Below, one piece after another: positions 28,389 through 36,300 of a stretch of DNA of 64,000 nt. The stretch comes from Methylobacterium iners (lineage in GTDB: Bacteria; Pseudomonadota; Alphaproteobacteria; Rhizobiales; Beijerinckiaceae), in contig NZ_BPQP01000089.1 in NCBI RefSeq assembly GCF_022179305.1, positions 1 through 64,000 of the forward strand, written 5' to 3'. Both the position numbers and the translations under genes were made by a program. Every line of letters starts with the position of its first letter. The stretch's first letter is position 1. The notes below the pieces were generated by a model, which saw only the letters and a program-made list of their open reading frames with translations, was not told where the DNA came from and did no database searches.

Positions 28389-29079
28389 CTGCTTTGGCCC
28401 GGCCTAAGCGCCCGTCATGGATCGCCGAGGCAACGAGCGCCCCCGCGACTCCGCTCTCTTCAAGCACTCGGACGTCCTCCGGCCCGCGCACGCCGCCGGC
28501 CGCGTAGAGCTGGACCCCCGGGCGTCTGGCCCTGAGATCGCGCAGCCGCGCGAGGTCAGGCCCCGCACCGATCCCGACCCGGTCAAGGCTCATCGCGATC
28601 ACCGAGCCCGGCCAGAGCCCGGGATCGTCGTGGAGGATGTCGGGGCCGAGCCGGGCGCCGGCGCGGGTGTCGAGGGAGAGCACGGCGCGGTCGCCGAGTT
28701 CGCGCACGAGGCGACCATCGCGCTGGCTCTCGCTGCCGATCACCGGTCGCCCCGATCCTGAATCGAGAAAGGCTGCGACCCCCTCCATCGTGGCGAACCC
28801 GGCATCGACCCAGAGCGTCACGCCGGGGCAGGCCGATGCGACGCGCCGCAGGAGCGCGAGGTCGGGCGGCACCTCGTCCATGATCGCGTCGAGGTCGGCG
28901 AGGTAGAGGATGTCGGCCCCCGTCGCGGCGATCAGGCCGCGGGCGACGTCCTCCGGCGCCGACCCCTTTGCCAAGGGCGTCGCGATCGGGGCATAGGAGG
29001 CGCGCTCCCCGGCCCTGGCCCGGACCGCGAGGCCGTGGCGCAGATCGACCACTGGAACGATCCGGAATTCCTCTCCCAT
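28375..29079 (-). CDS. HisA-like TIM-barrel protein of the methanopterin/methylofuran cluster
   Basis: A 234-residue protein of the HisA/HisF fold: FRIVPVVDLRHGLAVRARAG at the N-terminus, YLADLDAIMD in the middle and a phosphate-binding LYAAGGVRGPEDV near the C-terminus. True histidine HisA would sit with other his genes; none are present. HisA-like proteins recur in methanopterin gene islands, so a role with a phosphoribosyl or furan-phosphate intermediate is likely (inference). Divergent from the MfnF-like gene by 27 bp. Confidence 0.85.
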   Translation of the reverse strand: MGEEFRIVPVVDLRHGLAVRARAGERASYAPIATPLAKGSAPEDVARGLIAATGADILYLADLDAIMDEVPPDLALLRRVASACPGVTLWVDAGFATMEGVAAFLDSGSGRPVIGSESQRDGRLVRELGDRAVLSLDTRAGARLGPDILHDDPGLWPGSVIAMSLDRVGIGAGPDLARLRDLRARRPGVQLYAAGGVRGPEDVRVLEESGVAGALVASAIHDGRLGRAKAEGAA

Positions 29080-29106
29080 CCCGACCTCATCTCCCGAGAC
29101 GCGACC

Positions 29107-30183
29107 GTGCCAGCCTCACCTGAGCCCCCGACATCGCCGGTGATCGGCTGGGACCTCGGCGGCGTCCATGTCAAGGCGGCCCTCGTCGTGGCGGGCCGCG
29201 TGCGCGAGGTCGTGCAGGCCCCCTGTCCGCTCTGGCGCGGGCTCCCGGCCCTCGACGAGACCTTCTCGACGCTGCCGGACTGGGCGCGCGGCGAGGCCGA
29301 CCACGCCGTCACGATGACCGGCGAGCTGACCGATTGCTTCGCCGACCGGACGGATGGGGTGGCGCAGCTCTCGGGCTGGGCGGCGGGGCACCTCGCCGGC
29401 CGGGTCCGACTCTATGCGGGGCGGGCGGGCTTCCTCGAACCCGAGGCCGCGCGCGCCGCCGCGGCGGACATCGCCTCGGCGAATTGGCACGCGACCGCCG
29501 CGCTCGCCGGCCGCGCCATCGGGCAGGCGCTCCTCGTCGATATCGGATCGACCACTGCCGACCTCATCCCGATCGTCGGCGGCCTGCCGGCCGCGACGGG
29601 CTACAGCGACGCCGAGCGCCTGGAGACGGGCGAGCTCGTCTATTCGGGCGTCGTGCGCACGCCGCTCGTCGCGCTCTGCATGCACGCGCCCTTCGGCGGG
29701 CGCCGCACGGCCTTGATGGCCGAGTATTTCGCGACCACCGCCGACATCTACCGGCTCACCGGCGACCTCGACGCGGCGGCCGACCAGCAGGACAGCGCCG
29801 ACCTCAAGGGCAAGTCGATCCCAGAGACCGAGACCCGCCTCGCCCGGATAATCGGCCGCGACCGCGGGGAGGGCGATGCGGCGCAGTGGCGGGCGCTCGC
29901 GGCGCATTTCGCGGAGTGCCAGATCCGCCCGCTCCACGACGCGGCGGCGACGCTGCTCTCGCGACCGGACATGGCGGATGCGCCCCTCGTCGTCTGCGGC
30001 GCCGGCCGCTTCCTCGCCGAGCGGCTCGCCGCGCGCGTCGGGCGCCGCTTCCTGGCCCTGACGGAGCTGATTGCCGGGCGGCTCGACGGCGCCGGCCTAG
30101 ACTGGGCCTCGACCTGCGGCCCGGCCCTCGCCGTCGGCCTCCTCGCCACCGACGATCCGATCCTTCAGCGGAGACCTGCATGA
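29107..30183 (+). CDS. MfnF-like hydantoinase/oxoprolinase-family protein (methylofuran biosynthesis)
   Basis: A protein of about 358 residues of the ASKHA fold: VIGWDLGGVHVKAALV at the N-terminus and ALLVDIGSTTADLIPI in the middle are the two phosphate-binding loops, and GTCGPALAVGLL-like sequence closes the fold. This is the family annotated as H4MPT-linked C1 transfer pathway protein; the archaeal member MfnF condenses the furan pyrophosphate with glutamyl-tyramine. The GTG at 29107 is preferred over the GTG at 29035, which would overlap the divergent gene, but the ribosome site is weak for both. Confidence 0.83.
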   Translation: MPASPEPPTSPVIGWDLGGVHVKAALVVAGRVREVVQAPCPLWRGLPALDETFSTLPDWARGEADHAVTMTGELTDCFADRTDGVAQLSGWAAGHLAGRVRLYAGRAGFLEPEAARAAAADIASANWHATAALAGRAIGQALLVDIGSTTADLIPIVGGLPAATGYSDAERLETGELVYSGVVRTPLVALCMHAPFGGRRTALMAEYFATTADIYRLTGDLDAAADQQDSADLKGKSIPETETRLARIIGRDRGEGDAAQWRALAAHFAECQIRPLHDAAATLLSRPDMADAPLVVCGAGRFLAERLAARVGRRFLALTELIAGRLDGAGLDWASTCGPALAVGLLATDDPILQRRPA

Positions 30184-30380
30184 GCGCGACCCAGAAACTC
30201 GCCCGCCTCCTCGCGACGCGGTCGGGCCCCAACATCGAGCTCGCCCTCGCGACGGAGGGCGGGCAGACCCTGCGGGTGGTGGCCACGCCCGATCAGATCG
30301 ACATGCTAATCGACGAGCTTGAGGACATCCTCAACTCGCCCCCGGACCCGGGGAGCGACGGGCCGCCCGAGGCGGCGTGA
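30180..30380 (+). CDS. Small conserved-context protein, unknown function
   Basis: A 66-residue soluble protein beginning MSATQKLARLLATRSGPNIE, with an acidic C-terminus (IDMLIDELEDILNSPPDP). Its ATG overlaps the MfnF-like stop (ATGA at 30180-30183), strong evidence of real, coupled translation. I recognise no domain. It ends 8 bp before the convergent YVTN gene. Confidence 0.65.
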   Translation: MSATQKLARLLATRSGPNIELALATEGGQTLRVVATPDQIDMLIDELEDILNSPPDPGSDGPPEAA

Positions 30381-30387
30381 GACGCGC

Positions 30388-31338
30388 CTAGCGAAGAAAA
30401 TCGCCGAAGGCCCTGGGCCCGTCCCCGACGGGGATGTCCTTGATGACCTTGAGCGTGGCGGCGTCCACGACGCTCACCGTGTTCGAGCCCCAGTTCGCCA
30501 CGTAGAGCCGCCGCCCGTCCGAGGCGGCGGCGATCCCCTCGGGATGGTCGCCGACGTCGATCGTCGCGACCGGCGCGAGGCTGGCGGCATCGAACACGCT
30601 GACCGTGTTGCCGTACTGGTCGGTGACGAAGCCGCGCCCGGCGGCCAGGGCGACGACATAGGGACGATCGCCCGTCTTGAACCGGCCGACCTCACGTCCG
30701 GCGGCGACGTCGATCACGGAGACGTCGTTGCCAGTGACGTTGGCGGTGTAGGCCCGGGTGCCCGTCGCATCGAGGGTGATGCCGAAGGGGTGGTGGCCCA
30801 CCTTGAGGCGGGCGCGCTCGCGCCGCGTCGTCGCATCGACGATCGAGACCGAATCGGCCTCCCGGTTCGCGACCAGGATCGTGGCGCCGTCCGGCGTCAC
30901 GGCGATGCCCGAGGGCGAGGCCCCGGTCGCGATCTCGCCGTCGGGGACGAGGGCGCCGTCCCTGTTCACGAGGACGAAGACGCGGGCGGCGTACCAATCG
31001 GCGGCGTAGACCGCCCCCGTGACCGGGTTGACGGCGATGCCGAGCGGGCCGCCGGGAAGCGGCACGAGGCCGGTCACCCGCCGCGCGGCGAGGTCGATCA
31101 CCGCGAGGCCGGGCCCGTCCGGCCTCGTCACGTAGGCGGTCGCCCTGTCGGGCGAGAGCGCGACGCCGGCCGGCGATCCCGGCACCGGGATCGAGGCGAC
31201 GACGCGGGAGGCGTCGAGATCGATGATCTCGACGGCGTTGGCGCCCTGCACGGTGACGACCGCCTCGGCGGCCAGAGAGGCGAGGGGATGGGAGGCGATC
31301 AGCGCGGCAAGGCCAGCCCACAGAATGGACCGCATCAT
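30388..31338 (-). CDS. Exported YVTN beta-propeller protein
   Basis: A 316-residue protein with signal peptide MMRSILWAGLAALIASHPLA, then six to seven repeats of about 40 residues with motifs such as AYVTRPDGPG, ILVANREADSVSIVDA, AYTANVTGNDVSVIDV and LYVANWGSNTVSVVDA. It folds as a seven-bladed periplasmic propeller. Last in the minus-strand methylofuran/MxaD-like group. A second propeller gene lies in the lut cluster at 37660. Function unknown; a link to PQQ enzymes or metal handling is inferred from position. Confidence 0.82.
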   Translation of the reverse strand: MMRSILWAGLAALIASHPLASLAAEAVVTVQGANAVEIIDLDASRVVASIPVPGSPAGVALSPDRATAYVTRPDGPGLAVIDLAARRVTGLVPLPGGPLGIAVNPVTGAVYAADWYAARVFVLVNRDGALVPDGEIATGASPSGIAVTPDGATILVANREADSVSIVDATTRRERARLKVGHHPFGITLDATGTRAYTANVTGNDVSVIDVAAGREVGRFKTGDRPYVVALAAGRGFVTDQYGNTVSVFDAASLAPVATIDVGDHPEGIAAASDGRRLYVANWGSNTVSVVDAATLKVIKDIPVGDGPRAFGDFLR

Positions 31339-31373
31339 GAAGGCGATCCCGACCTCTGACGCAGCGCGACCTG

Positions 31374-31476
31374 GCTCCCTCTCCCATGGGGAGAGGGTTG
31401 GGGTGAGGGGCGTGCCCTTTCCGATAAGGTCACACACCTCACCCTGTCCCTCTCCTTCCAGGAGAGGGGACCCGCG
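31374..31476. repeat. 103 bp palindromic intergenic repeat, copy 1
   Basis: Begins gctccctctcc and ends ggacccgcg. It contains agagggttggggtgagggg and the partly complementary cctcaccctgtccctctcc, so it can fold on itself. Copy 2 at 32757-32859 has the same ends, orientation and length and near-identical arms, with a variable middle. It sits in the leader of the YVTN gene. Confidence 0.85.
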
Positions 31477-31506
31477 CCACGCATCATCACGAAGCGATGC
31501 CGAACC

Positions 31507-32037
31507 TCAAGAGCCCTTCTCGACCTTCGCCTTGAGGTTCTCGAGGCCCGCCTTGTAGAGGCCGAGCACGGCCTTCTTCGAGGCCTCGTCGTTGAGGTCG
31601 GCCGGCGGATCGTTGTTCATGTAGCCGCGGTAGAAGGCGCCGCGCCAGGTGACCTTGCTCTTGGCGCCGTCGCCCGCGACCTCGATCGTGGAGGAATAAT
31701 CGTTCACCGGCAGGGTCTTCACGTCGACCTTGGTGATCCGGTACGCCAGGCTCTTCTTGTCGGCATCGTGCTTGACGAGCTCTTCCTCGACGGTGGCGCC
31801 GCCCTTGAGCGTCAGCAAGCGCGTGGCCTTGGCCTCGTTGCCGCCCTTGCCCTCGGTCTTCTCGACCACGGGAATCCAGGCCGCATCCTGGAAATTGCCG
31901 ACGGCGGCCCAGACCTTGTCGGCGGGCGCGTTGATCTCGATGGTCTCGGAAACCTTCTGGCGGGTCGGGCCGTGGGCCTGGGCGCTGGAGGCCACGACGG
32001 CGAAGGCCGCCATGGTCGCGAGGGCAATCATCTTCAT
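31507..32037 (-). CDS. MxaD-like exported SRPBCC-family protein
   Basis: A 176-residue protein with signal peptide MKMIALATMAAFAVVASSAQ, then an SRPBCC/polyketide-cyclase-like fold (SETIEINAPADKVWAAVGNF, followed by DAAWIPVVEKTEGKG). This is the pattern of MxaD, a periplasmic protein that helps methanol dehydrogenase pass electrons to cytochrome cL. The copy here is outside any mxa cluster, so it may serve XoxF/XoxG (inference). Confidence 0.85.
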   Translation of the reverse strand: MKMIALATMAAFAVVASSAQAHGPTRQKVSETIEINAPADKVWAAVGNFQDAAWIPVVEKTEGKGGNEAKATRLLTLKGGATVEEELVKHDADKKSLAYRITKVDVKTLPVNDYSSTIEVAGDGAKSKVTWRGAFYRGYMNNDPPADLNDEASKKAVLGLYKAGLENLKAKVEKGS

Positions 32038-32060
32038 GGGGCGTCGTCTCCTTGTGCGTG

Positions 32061-32657
32061 TCAGGGGGCGGCCTTGGGCCTGGCGAGGATGCGGTCCTCC
32101 CGCCCGAGGGCGGCGGCGACCTTGTCCTCGATCCAGTCCCAGGCCTCGCGCTCGGCGGGGCCGGCCGTCTTGTCGATCGCGATGGCGAGGTAGCGCATCT
32201 CGCCCAGGATCTTCTCGGAGTCCAGCATGTGGAGCCGCGTCGAGAGGATCGCGGCCTCCAGCACCGCGGCTTGCGCGCGGTTGTAGCCGAGGAAGGGCCG
32301 GTGGCTGGCCTGATGGAGCATGCGCCCGCGAAAGCGGGGCCGGGTGGCATCGTCATCCACCGCGACGACCTCGAACTCGGCGTGAGCGAAGCTGTCGGCG
32401 AGGCGCCGGCCCCGGATCTTCTCGCAGGCGACCACCGGCCAGTCGCGCCGCCCGGTAACGCAGCCGGCGATGACGCGCACGTCGTTCGGGGACGAGGCGG
32501 CGAAGCAGGGGCTCGCCTCCAGGTTCGCGATGGTCGGCGAGGGCCGGAATGGCGCCAGGATCCAGTCCTCGCCGTCGCGGATCAGCCCGAAGGGCACGAG
32601 GTGCAGGCTCCCGTCCGGCGAGAGCGTCGTGACGATGGTCTCCAAGATGAAGGCCAC
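32061..32657 (-). CDS. DUF447-family protein (methanopterin/methylofuran cluster, Orf19-type)
   Basis: A 198-residue protein: FILETIVTTLSPDGSLHLVP and the central region (FRPSPTIANLEASPCFAASS) match the DUF447 flavin-reductase-like split-barrel family that travels with archaeal-type C1 genes. The GTG at 32657 is five bases after the end of the DUF6513 gene, so the two are co-translated. The reaction is unknown to me; mutants in such genes of M. extorquens affect C1 growth (memory). Confidence 0.82.
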   Translation of the reverse strand: MAFILETIVTTLSPDGSLHLVPFGLIRDGEDWILAPFRPSPTIANLEASPCFAASSPNDVRVIAGCVTGRRDWPVVACEKIRGRRLADSFAHAEFEVVAVDDDATRPRFRGRMLHQASHRPFLGYNRAQAAVLEAAILSTRLHMLDSEKILGEMRYLAIAIDKTAGPAEREAWDWIEDKVAAALGREDRILARPKAAP

Positions 32658-32661
32658 CTTC

Positions 32662-34278
32662 TCAGCGCTCCCCGGCCGGCACGAGCTTGCCGCAGACGAT
32701 CCTCGCGCCGCCATCGGGTCGCGCTACCTCGTCGGTTGCCGCGGGTTGCGCGACGGGCTCCCTCTCCTGAGGGGAGAGGGTTGGGGTGAGGGGCGTGCGC
32801 TCTCCGGAGAGTTCGCTCCCCTCACCCTGTCCCTCTCCCCCTGGGAGAGGGGACCCGCGCTCGACCCGACCGACGTCCGGCGTACCGCCGCCGCTGTGCT
32901 TCGTATGGCCCGCCTTCTTGAAGGCCGTGGTGTCCTCGATCTCGGCTTCGGCGGCCGCACCCCAGCGCAGGGGCTCGTCCTGCACGTAGCGTTTTCCCAG
33001 CCGCCAGGCGGTCTCCGCCTTGGTCAGCTCGCCGCCGAGATAGAAGGCGTGCGCCCCGTCGCTCGCGACGTCGAGGTGCGGGAAGAAGGCCATCGCGTCG
33101 GTGCCGGTCTCGTGAATGGCGCGATTGTAGATGTGGACGCCATCCTCGGCCACCGCGATTCGGTAGTTCGGGTCGCGCACCTCGGCCGCCTGCGCCGCGA
33201 TCTCGTCGGGCGTCTGCACGAAGGGGCGCTTGTCGTGAAGCGCCAGCAAGGCCCGGCCGTAGCCCTTGGGCAGGGCCGCGTCGGCCTTGGCCGCGAACAT
33301 CACCCGTCGTGCGGCATCGTGCTCCTCCACCGTGCGGCGGGTGTGGTTCGAGACCTGGACGATGAGCACGTTGCGGATGGCGAGCTCGGAGCACATGCCG
33401 ACGAGGAGCGCGGTGACGCCGAGGCTGTCGGCCTCGGTGAGCTCGGTGAGGTTGCCCGTGCCCATCATCATCTCGATGCCGGGCCAGCGCCGACGGGTCT
33501 CGTGGTAGCGGGTGATCGATTCGACGAAGCCGAAATGGATCGGCTCCAGGATCGGGTCGGCCATGTAGGGCTTGCCCGCCCGCTCCATCCGCTCGATCGC
33601 CCGGTCGAGGGAGGGCAGATCGTCGGGCCGCATCGGCACGAGAACGGGCACCGCGTCGGTCTCGAAGGCGAGGTCCAGCGTCTCCTCGTTCAGGCTGAGC
33701 AGGAAATCCGCCCCGGCCCTGGCGCCCCGGCGCAGCTCGTCGAGGGAGAAGGAATCGACGCTGACCTTGAGCCCGGCGCCCTTGAGCAGGCGCACGCTGT
33801 CCTCGAGGTGCGGGAAATCGGTGTCGGGCAGCCCGCCGAGATCGATCACGTCGGCGCCGCGCCGGGCGAGGTCGAGGCCCTTGGCCAGGATCTGCTCCGC
33901 GCTCATCTTCGAGGCGTCGACGATCTCGGAGAAGATGCGCAGGTCGTGGCGGGACAGGTCCACCTTCCGCCCGGCAAGGCCCAGATGGGCGGGAAGGTCG
34001 ACGACCTCGTCGGGCCCGCGCTCGACGGGCAGGCCGAAATGGCGGCTCAACGCCTCCGGGTTCGCCCGGCAGCGCCCGGGCAGGATGATCCGGGTCGCGC
34101 CCTCCGGCATCGTCACGCGGCGGCGGATGATCTCCTCGGTCATGAGCGCCGCGACCTTCACCCCGGCATCGGCGATGCTCCAGGCGTAGCGGTCCGCCGG
34201 CAGGGTGGCGGCGACCTTCTCCAGCCGGGCGCGGGCCATGCGGCCGGTGACGAAGACGAGGTGCTCGGGCGTGCTCAC
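32662..34278 (-). CDS. Dihydropteroate-synthase-like DUF6513 protein with a repeat-derived insert
   Basis: A 538-residue protein. Residues about 1-140 form an N-terminal domain (LVFVTGRMARARLEKVAATL); about 150-400 form a DHPS-like TIM barrel (GADVIDLGGLPDTDFPHLED, then GLKVSVDSFSLDELRRG). Archaeal-type C1 islands carry this gene (Orf20-type); it probably acts on a pterin or furan intermediate. Residues about 475-507 (PLPGGEGQGEG...LTPTLSPQERE) are a translated palindromic repeat, after which family-like sequence resumes (GARIVCGKLVPAGER). Its GTG overlaps the MfnE-like stop. Confidence 0.88.
   Translation of the reverse strand: MSTPEHLVFVTGRMARARLEKVAATLPADRYAWSIADAGVKVAALMTEEIIRRRVTMPEGATRIILPGRCRANPEALSRHFGLPVERGPDEVVDLPAHLGLAGRKVDLSRHDLRIFSEIVDASKMSAEQILAKGLDLARRGADVIDLGGLPDTDFPHLEDSVRLLKGAGLKVSVDSFSLDELRRGARAGADFLLSLNEETLDLAFETDAVPVLVPMRPDDLPSLDRAIERMERAGKPYMADPILEPIHFGFVESITRYHETRRRWPGIEMMMGTGNLTELTEADSLGVTALLVGMCSELAIRNVLIVQVSNHTRRTVEEHDAARRVMFAAKADAALPKGYGRALLALHDKRPFVQTPDEIAAQAAEVRDPNYRIAVAEDGVHIYNRAIHETGTDAMAFFPHLDVASDGAHAFYLGGELTKAETAWRLGKRYVQDEPLRWGAAAEAEIEDTTAFKKAGHTKHSGGGTPDVGRVERGSPLPGGEGQGEGSELSGERTPLTPTLSPQEREPVAQPAATDEVARPDGGARIVCGKLVPAGER
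32757..32859. repeat. 103 bp palindromic repeat, copy 2, inside a coding sequence
   Basis: Same ends and length as the copy at 31374-31476 and the same orientation, but lying within the last fifth of the DUF6513 reading frame on the opposite strand. It stays open in that frame and is translated as a Gly/Pro/Ser/Glu-rich stretch, between the conserved body and the last 25-30 residues of the protein. Confidence 0.85.
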
Positions 34279-34835
34279 GCCGCTGCCTTACACCGGTCGG
34301 GGCTGCGGATCACGATCTCGCCCCGGAAGCGCGCAGCGAAGCCGGGGAAGGCGGCATCGACGAGGCCGAGGCGGCTGAGCTCGGCCGGCCCGGCGCCGGA
34401 CGGGGCATCGACGGATTTCAGGAGGAGGCAGCGCGCGGCGCCGAGTTCCGTGGCGAGCCAGAGGGCGAGGCTGTCGGAGGTGACGTCCCAGCTCTCGGGG
34501 ATCTCGGGATGGCCCGCCTTCAGCGCCGCCGGGTCCCAGACCCGCGTGCGACCGGGGAGGGCGCAGGCCGCGACGCTGCGGGCGGATAGGAGACGCGGCT
34601 CCAGGCGGAGGAAGCGCTCCCCCATCCGCGTCATCGCGTCCAGCGCCAAGCGATGAGCCCGGGCGTCGTCGTAGCCCAGGGCCGCCTGATCAGCGCGCAC
34701 GGCGTCGGCGAAGGCGCCGCCGCCCGGCACGATCACGTCATCGCTCCCGGCGAGGCCGCCGAGGATCGCGCGGAGGCGGCCCTCGTCGGCCGTGAGGCTG
34801 CCGCCGACCTTCACGACGCTGAGGTCTCGCTTCAA
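34275..34835 (-). CDS. MfnE-like amino acid kinase family protein
   Basis: A protein of about 186 residues of the aspartokinase/UMP-kinase fold: LSVVKVGGSL at the N-terminus, VIVPGGGAFADAVR, and WDVTSDSLALWLATELGA. Archaeal MfnE phosphorylates the aminomethyl-furan phosphate in methanofuran synthesis, and a homolog (Orf21-type) is found in methylotroph C1 islands. The TTG at 34835 is chosen: it gives the kinase motif close to the N-terminus and has GAGG upstream; the longer open frame overlaps the MfnB-like gene in another frame. Confidence 0.83.
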   Translation of the reverse strand: MKRDLSVVKVGGSLTADEGRLRAILGGLAGSDDVIVPGGGAFADAVRADQAALGYDDARAHRLALDAMTRMGERFLRLEPRLLSARSVAACALPGRTRVWDPAALKAGHPEIPESWDVTSDSLALWLATELGAARCLLLKSVDAPSGAGPAELSRLGLVDAAFPGFAARFRGEIVIRSPDRCKAAA

Positions 34836-34845
34836 GGCGCCGGCC

Positions 34846-35568
34846 TCACGCTGCGTCGCGGCGCGCGAGGGCGCGCAGCGCGCGGGCCGCCCCGGCCACG
34901 AGCCCCGGGTCGAGCCGGCGGGTGCGGTCGCCGTCCTCGCAGAGACCGCCGCGGAAGCCGAGATAGGTCGCACCGAGCGGCGCGAGCGCGGGAATGTCCT
35001 CAAGGCGCAGCGAGCCGGCGAGGCCCGAAAGCAGCCGGGCTTCGCGGCAGGCGGTTGTGAAGGCCTGGAGCGCCGGCGGCTCCAGCCAATCGGTGAGGCG
35101 CCGGCCGTCCTTGCCCGCGGTGTCGATCATAGCGCCCACGAACCCCGCCGCCGCGAGGCGCGCCACGAGGTCGGGATCGATCCCGACCTCGGCGAAGAGG
35201 ACGGCGATCAGCCGTCCCCGCGCCGCCGAGGCGGCGCGGGCGAGGGCGGCGCCCGTGAAGTCGGGCTGGACGGCGACCTTCACGTAATCCACGCCCGTCG
35301 CCGCCAGCGTTGCGACGGATGTCGCGAGCGCATCCGGGCCGTCGGGCTCGCCCGCCACGGCGCTCGTGATCGCGCGTCCGGCCAGGCGGGCCACCATCGC
35401 CCTCACCACCTCCGGGTCCAGCGCGCCCAGCGCACCCCGGTGAGGGTCCTTGCCGTCGACGAGGGCGGCGCCGGCCGCACAGGCCGCCTCCGCCTCGGCG
35501 CCGTCGCGGACGCTGACCAGGAGCCGCGGCACTGCGGCGCGGAACTCGAACGATGGGCGAGGGGTCAC
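34846..35568 (-). CDS. MfnB-like furan phosphate synthase (DUF556 family)
   Basis: A 240-residue TIM-barrel protein: RLLVSVRDGAEAEAACAAGA, then LVDGKDPHRGALGALDP, matching the MfnB/DUF556 family that makes (5-formylfuran-3-yl)methyl phosphate from two glyceraldehyde-3-phosphates. Active-site Lys candidates are in VDGKDP and VDYVKVAVQ. This is the first step of methylofuran synthesis, whose product is the Fhc cofactor. It starts with GTG and lies 10 bases before the MfnE-like gene. Confidence 0.87.
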   Translation of the reverse strand: MTPRPSFEFRAAVPRLLVSVRDGAEAEAACAAGAALVDGKDPHRGALGALDPEVVRAMVARLAGRAITSAVAGEPDGPDALATSVATLAATGVDYVKVAVQPDFTGAALARAASAARGRLIAVLFAEVGIDPDLVARLAAAGFVGAMIDTAGKDGRRLTDWLEPPALQAFTTACREARLLSGLAGSLRLEDIPALAPLGATYLGFRGGLCEDGDRTRRLDPGLVAGAARALRALARRDAA

Positions 35569-35575
35569 GGGCGGC

Positions 35576-36109
35576 TCAGGACCGGTTCGGCAGCGGCTCG
35601 GCGAGGAGGCGGTTCTTCACGACCCAGCGCATGGCATGGGCCCAGGTATCGTCGGTATCGGCGCGGATGACCGCCTGCCCGTTGCGCAGGACCTTGCCCG
35701 TGGCCGCGTCGGAGATGGTGACGTAGAGGTTGAAGAGCTGGCCCGAACCCCTTTCAACGAAACCGTTGACGGCGAGATCCGCGCCGAGCGCCCTGGCGAT
35801 GGTGGCGGCGCAGCCCTCGCACTTGTAGAGCGGCGCCTGCTTGGCGATCTCGGCGCTCTGCGGGGCCACGTCGACAACCTCGACCGTGCCGTTGGTGGTC
35901 AGCGCCTTGCGCAGCTCCTGGGTCACGAGCTCGAGGCGGCGCGCCTCCTCCGGCTGCGCCTTGCGACCGCCGACCACCCCCGGATCGCTGAACTCGACGC
36001 CGAAGATCGCCGCCTTGTCGGGCGCGGCGAGGGCCGCCGCCGGCAGCAAGGTGCAGGCGAGCGCCAAGGAAGCGGAGAGGAGGGCGGGGCGGAGCGTGGT
36101 GGCGAGCAT
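35576..36109 (-). CDS. Exported DUF2380-type protein
   Basis: A 177-residue protein with a signal peptide (MLATTLRPALLSASLALACT, cleavage after ALA). The mature part has IFGVEFSDPGVVGGRKA and a CEGC pair (LYKCEGCAATIARALGAD), then VTISDAATGKVLRNGQ. DUF2380-type exported proteins appear in C1 islands of methylotrophs; function unknown. It is first in the minus-strand group running into the MfnB-like gene, 7 bases upstream of it, and divergent from lutA. Confidence 0.78.
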   Translation of the reverse strand: MLATTLRPALLSASLALACTLLPAAALAAPDKAAIFGVEFSDPGVVGGRKAQPEEARRLELVTQELRKALTTNGTVEVVDVAPQSAEIAKQAPLYKCEGCAATIARALGADLAVNGFVERGSGQLFNLYVTISDAATGKVLRNGQAVIRADTDDTWAHAMRWVVKNRLLAEPLPNRS

Positions 36110-36300
36110 GGCGTGGCTGTCCCTGTCTCGGCTGGCCGGGCGGATCGGTTCGAGCCCCGACGCTGGCGCCCGGCCCGGTTTCGCATCACCGGCGACCAGG
36201 CGCAACGCGGCACAGCCGTTCCCTGTCGGCAAGCCCTTATCATTCCCTCAGACATAGGGCGTTGAGCGCGGGAGCGAGATGTTGTTAGCGTGCCGCCCGC

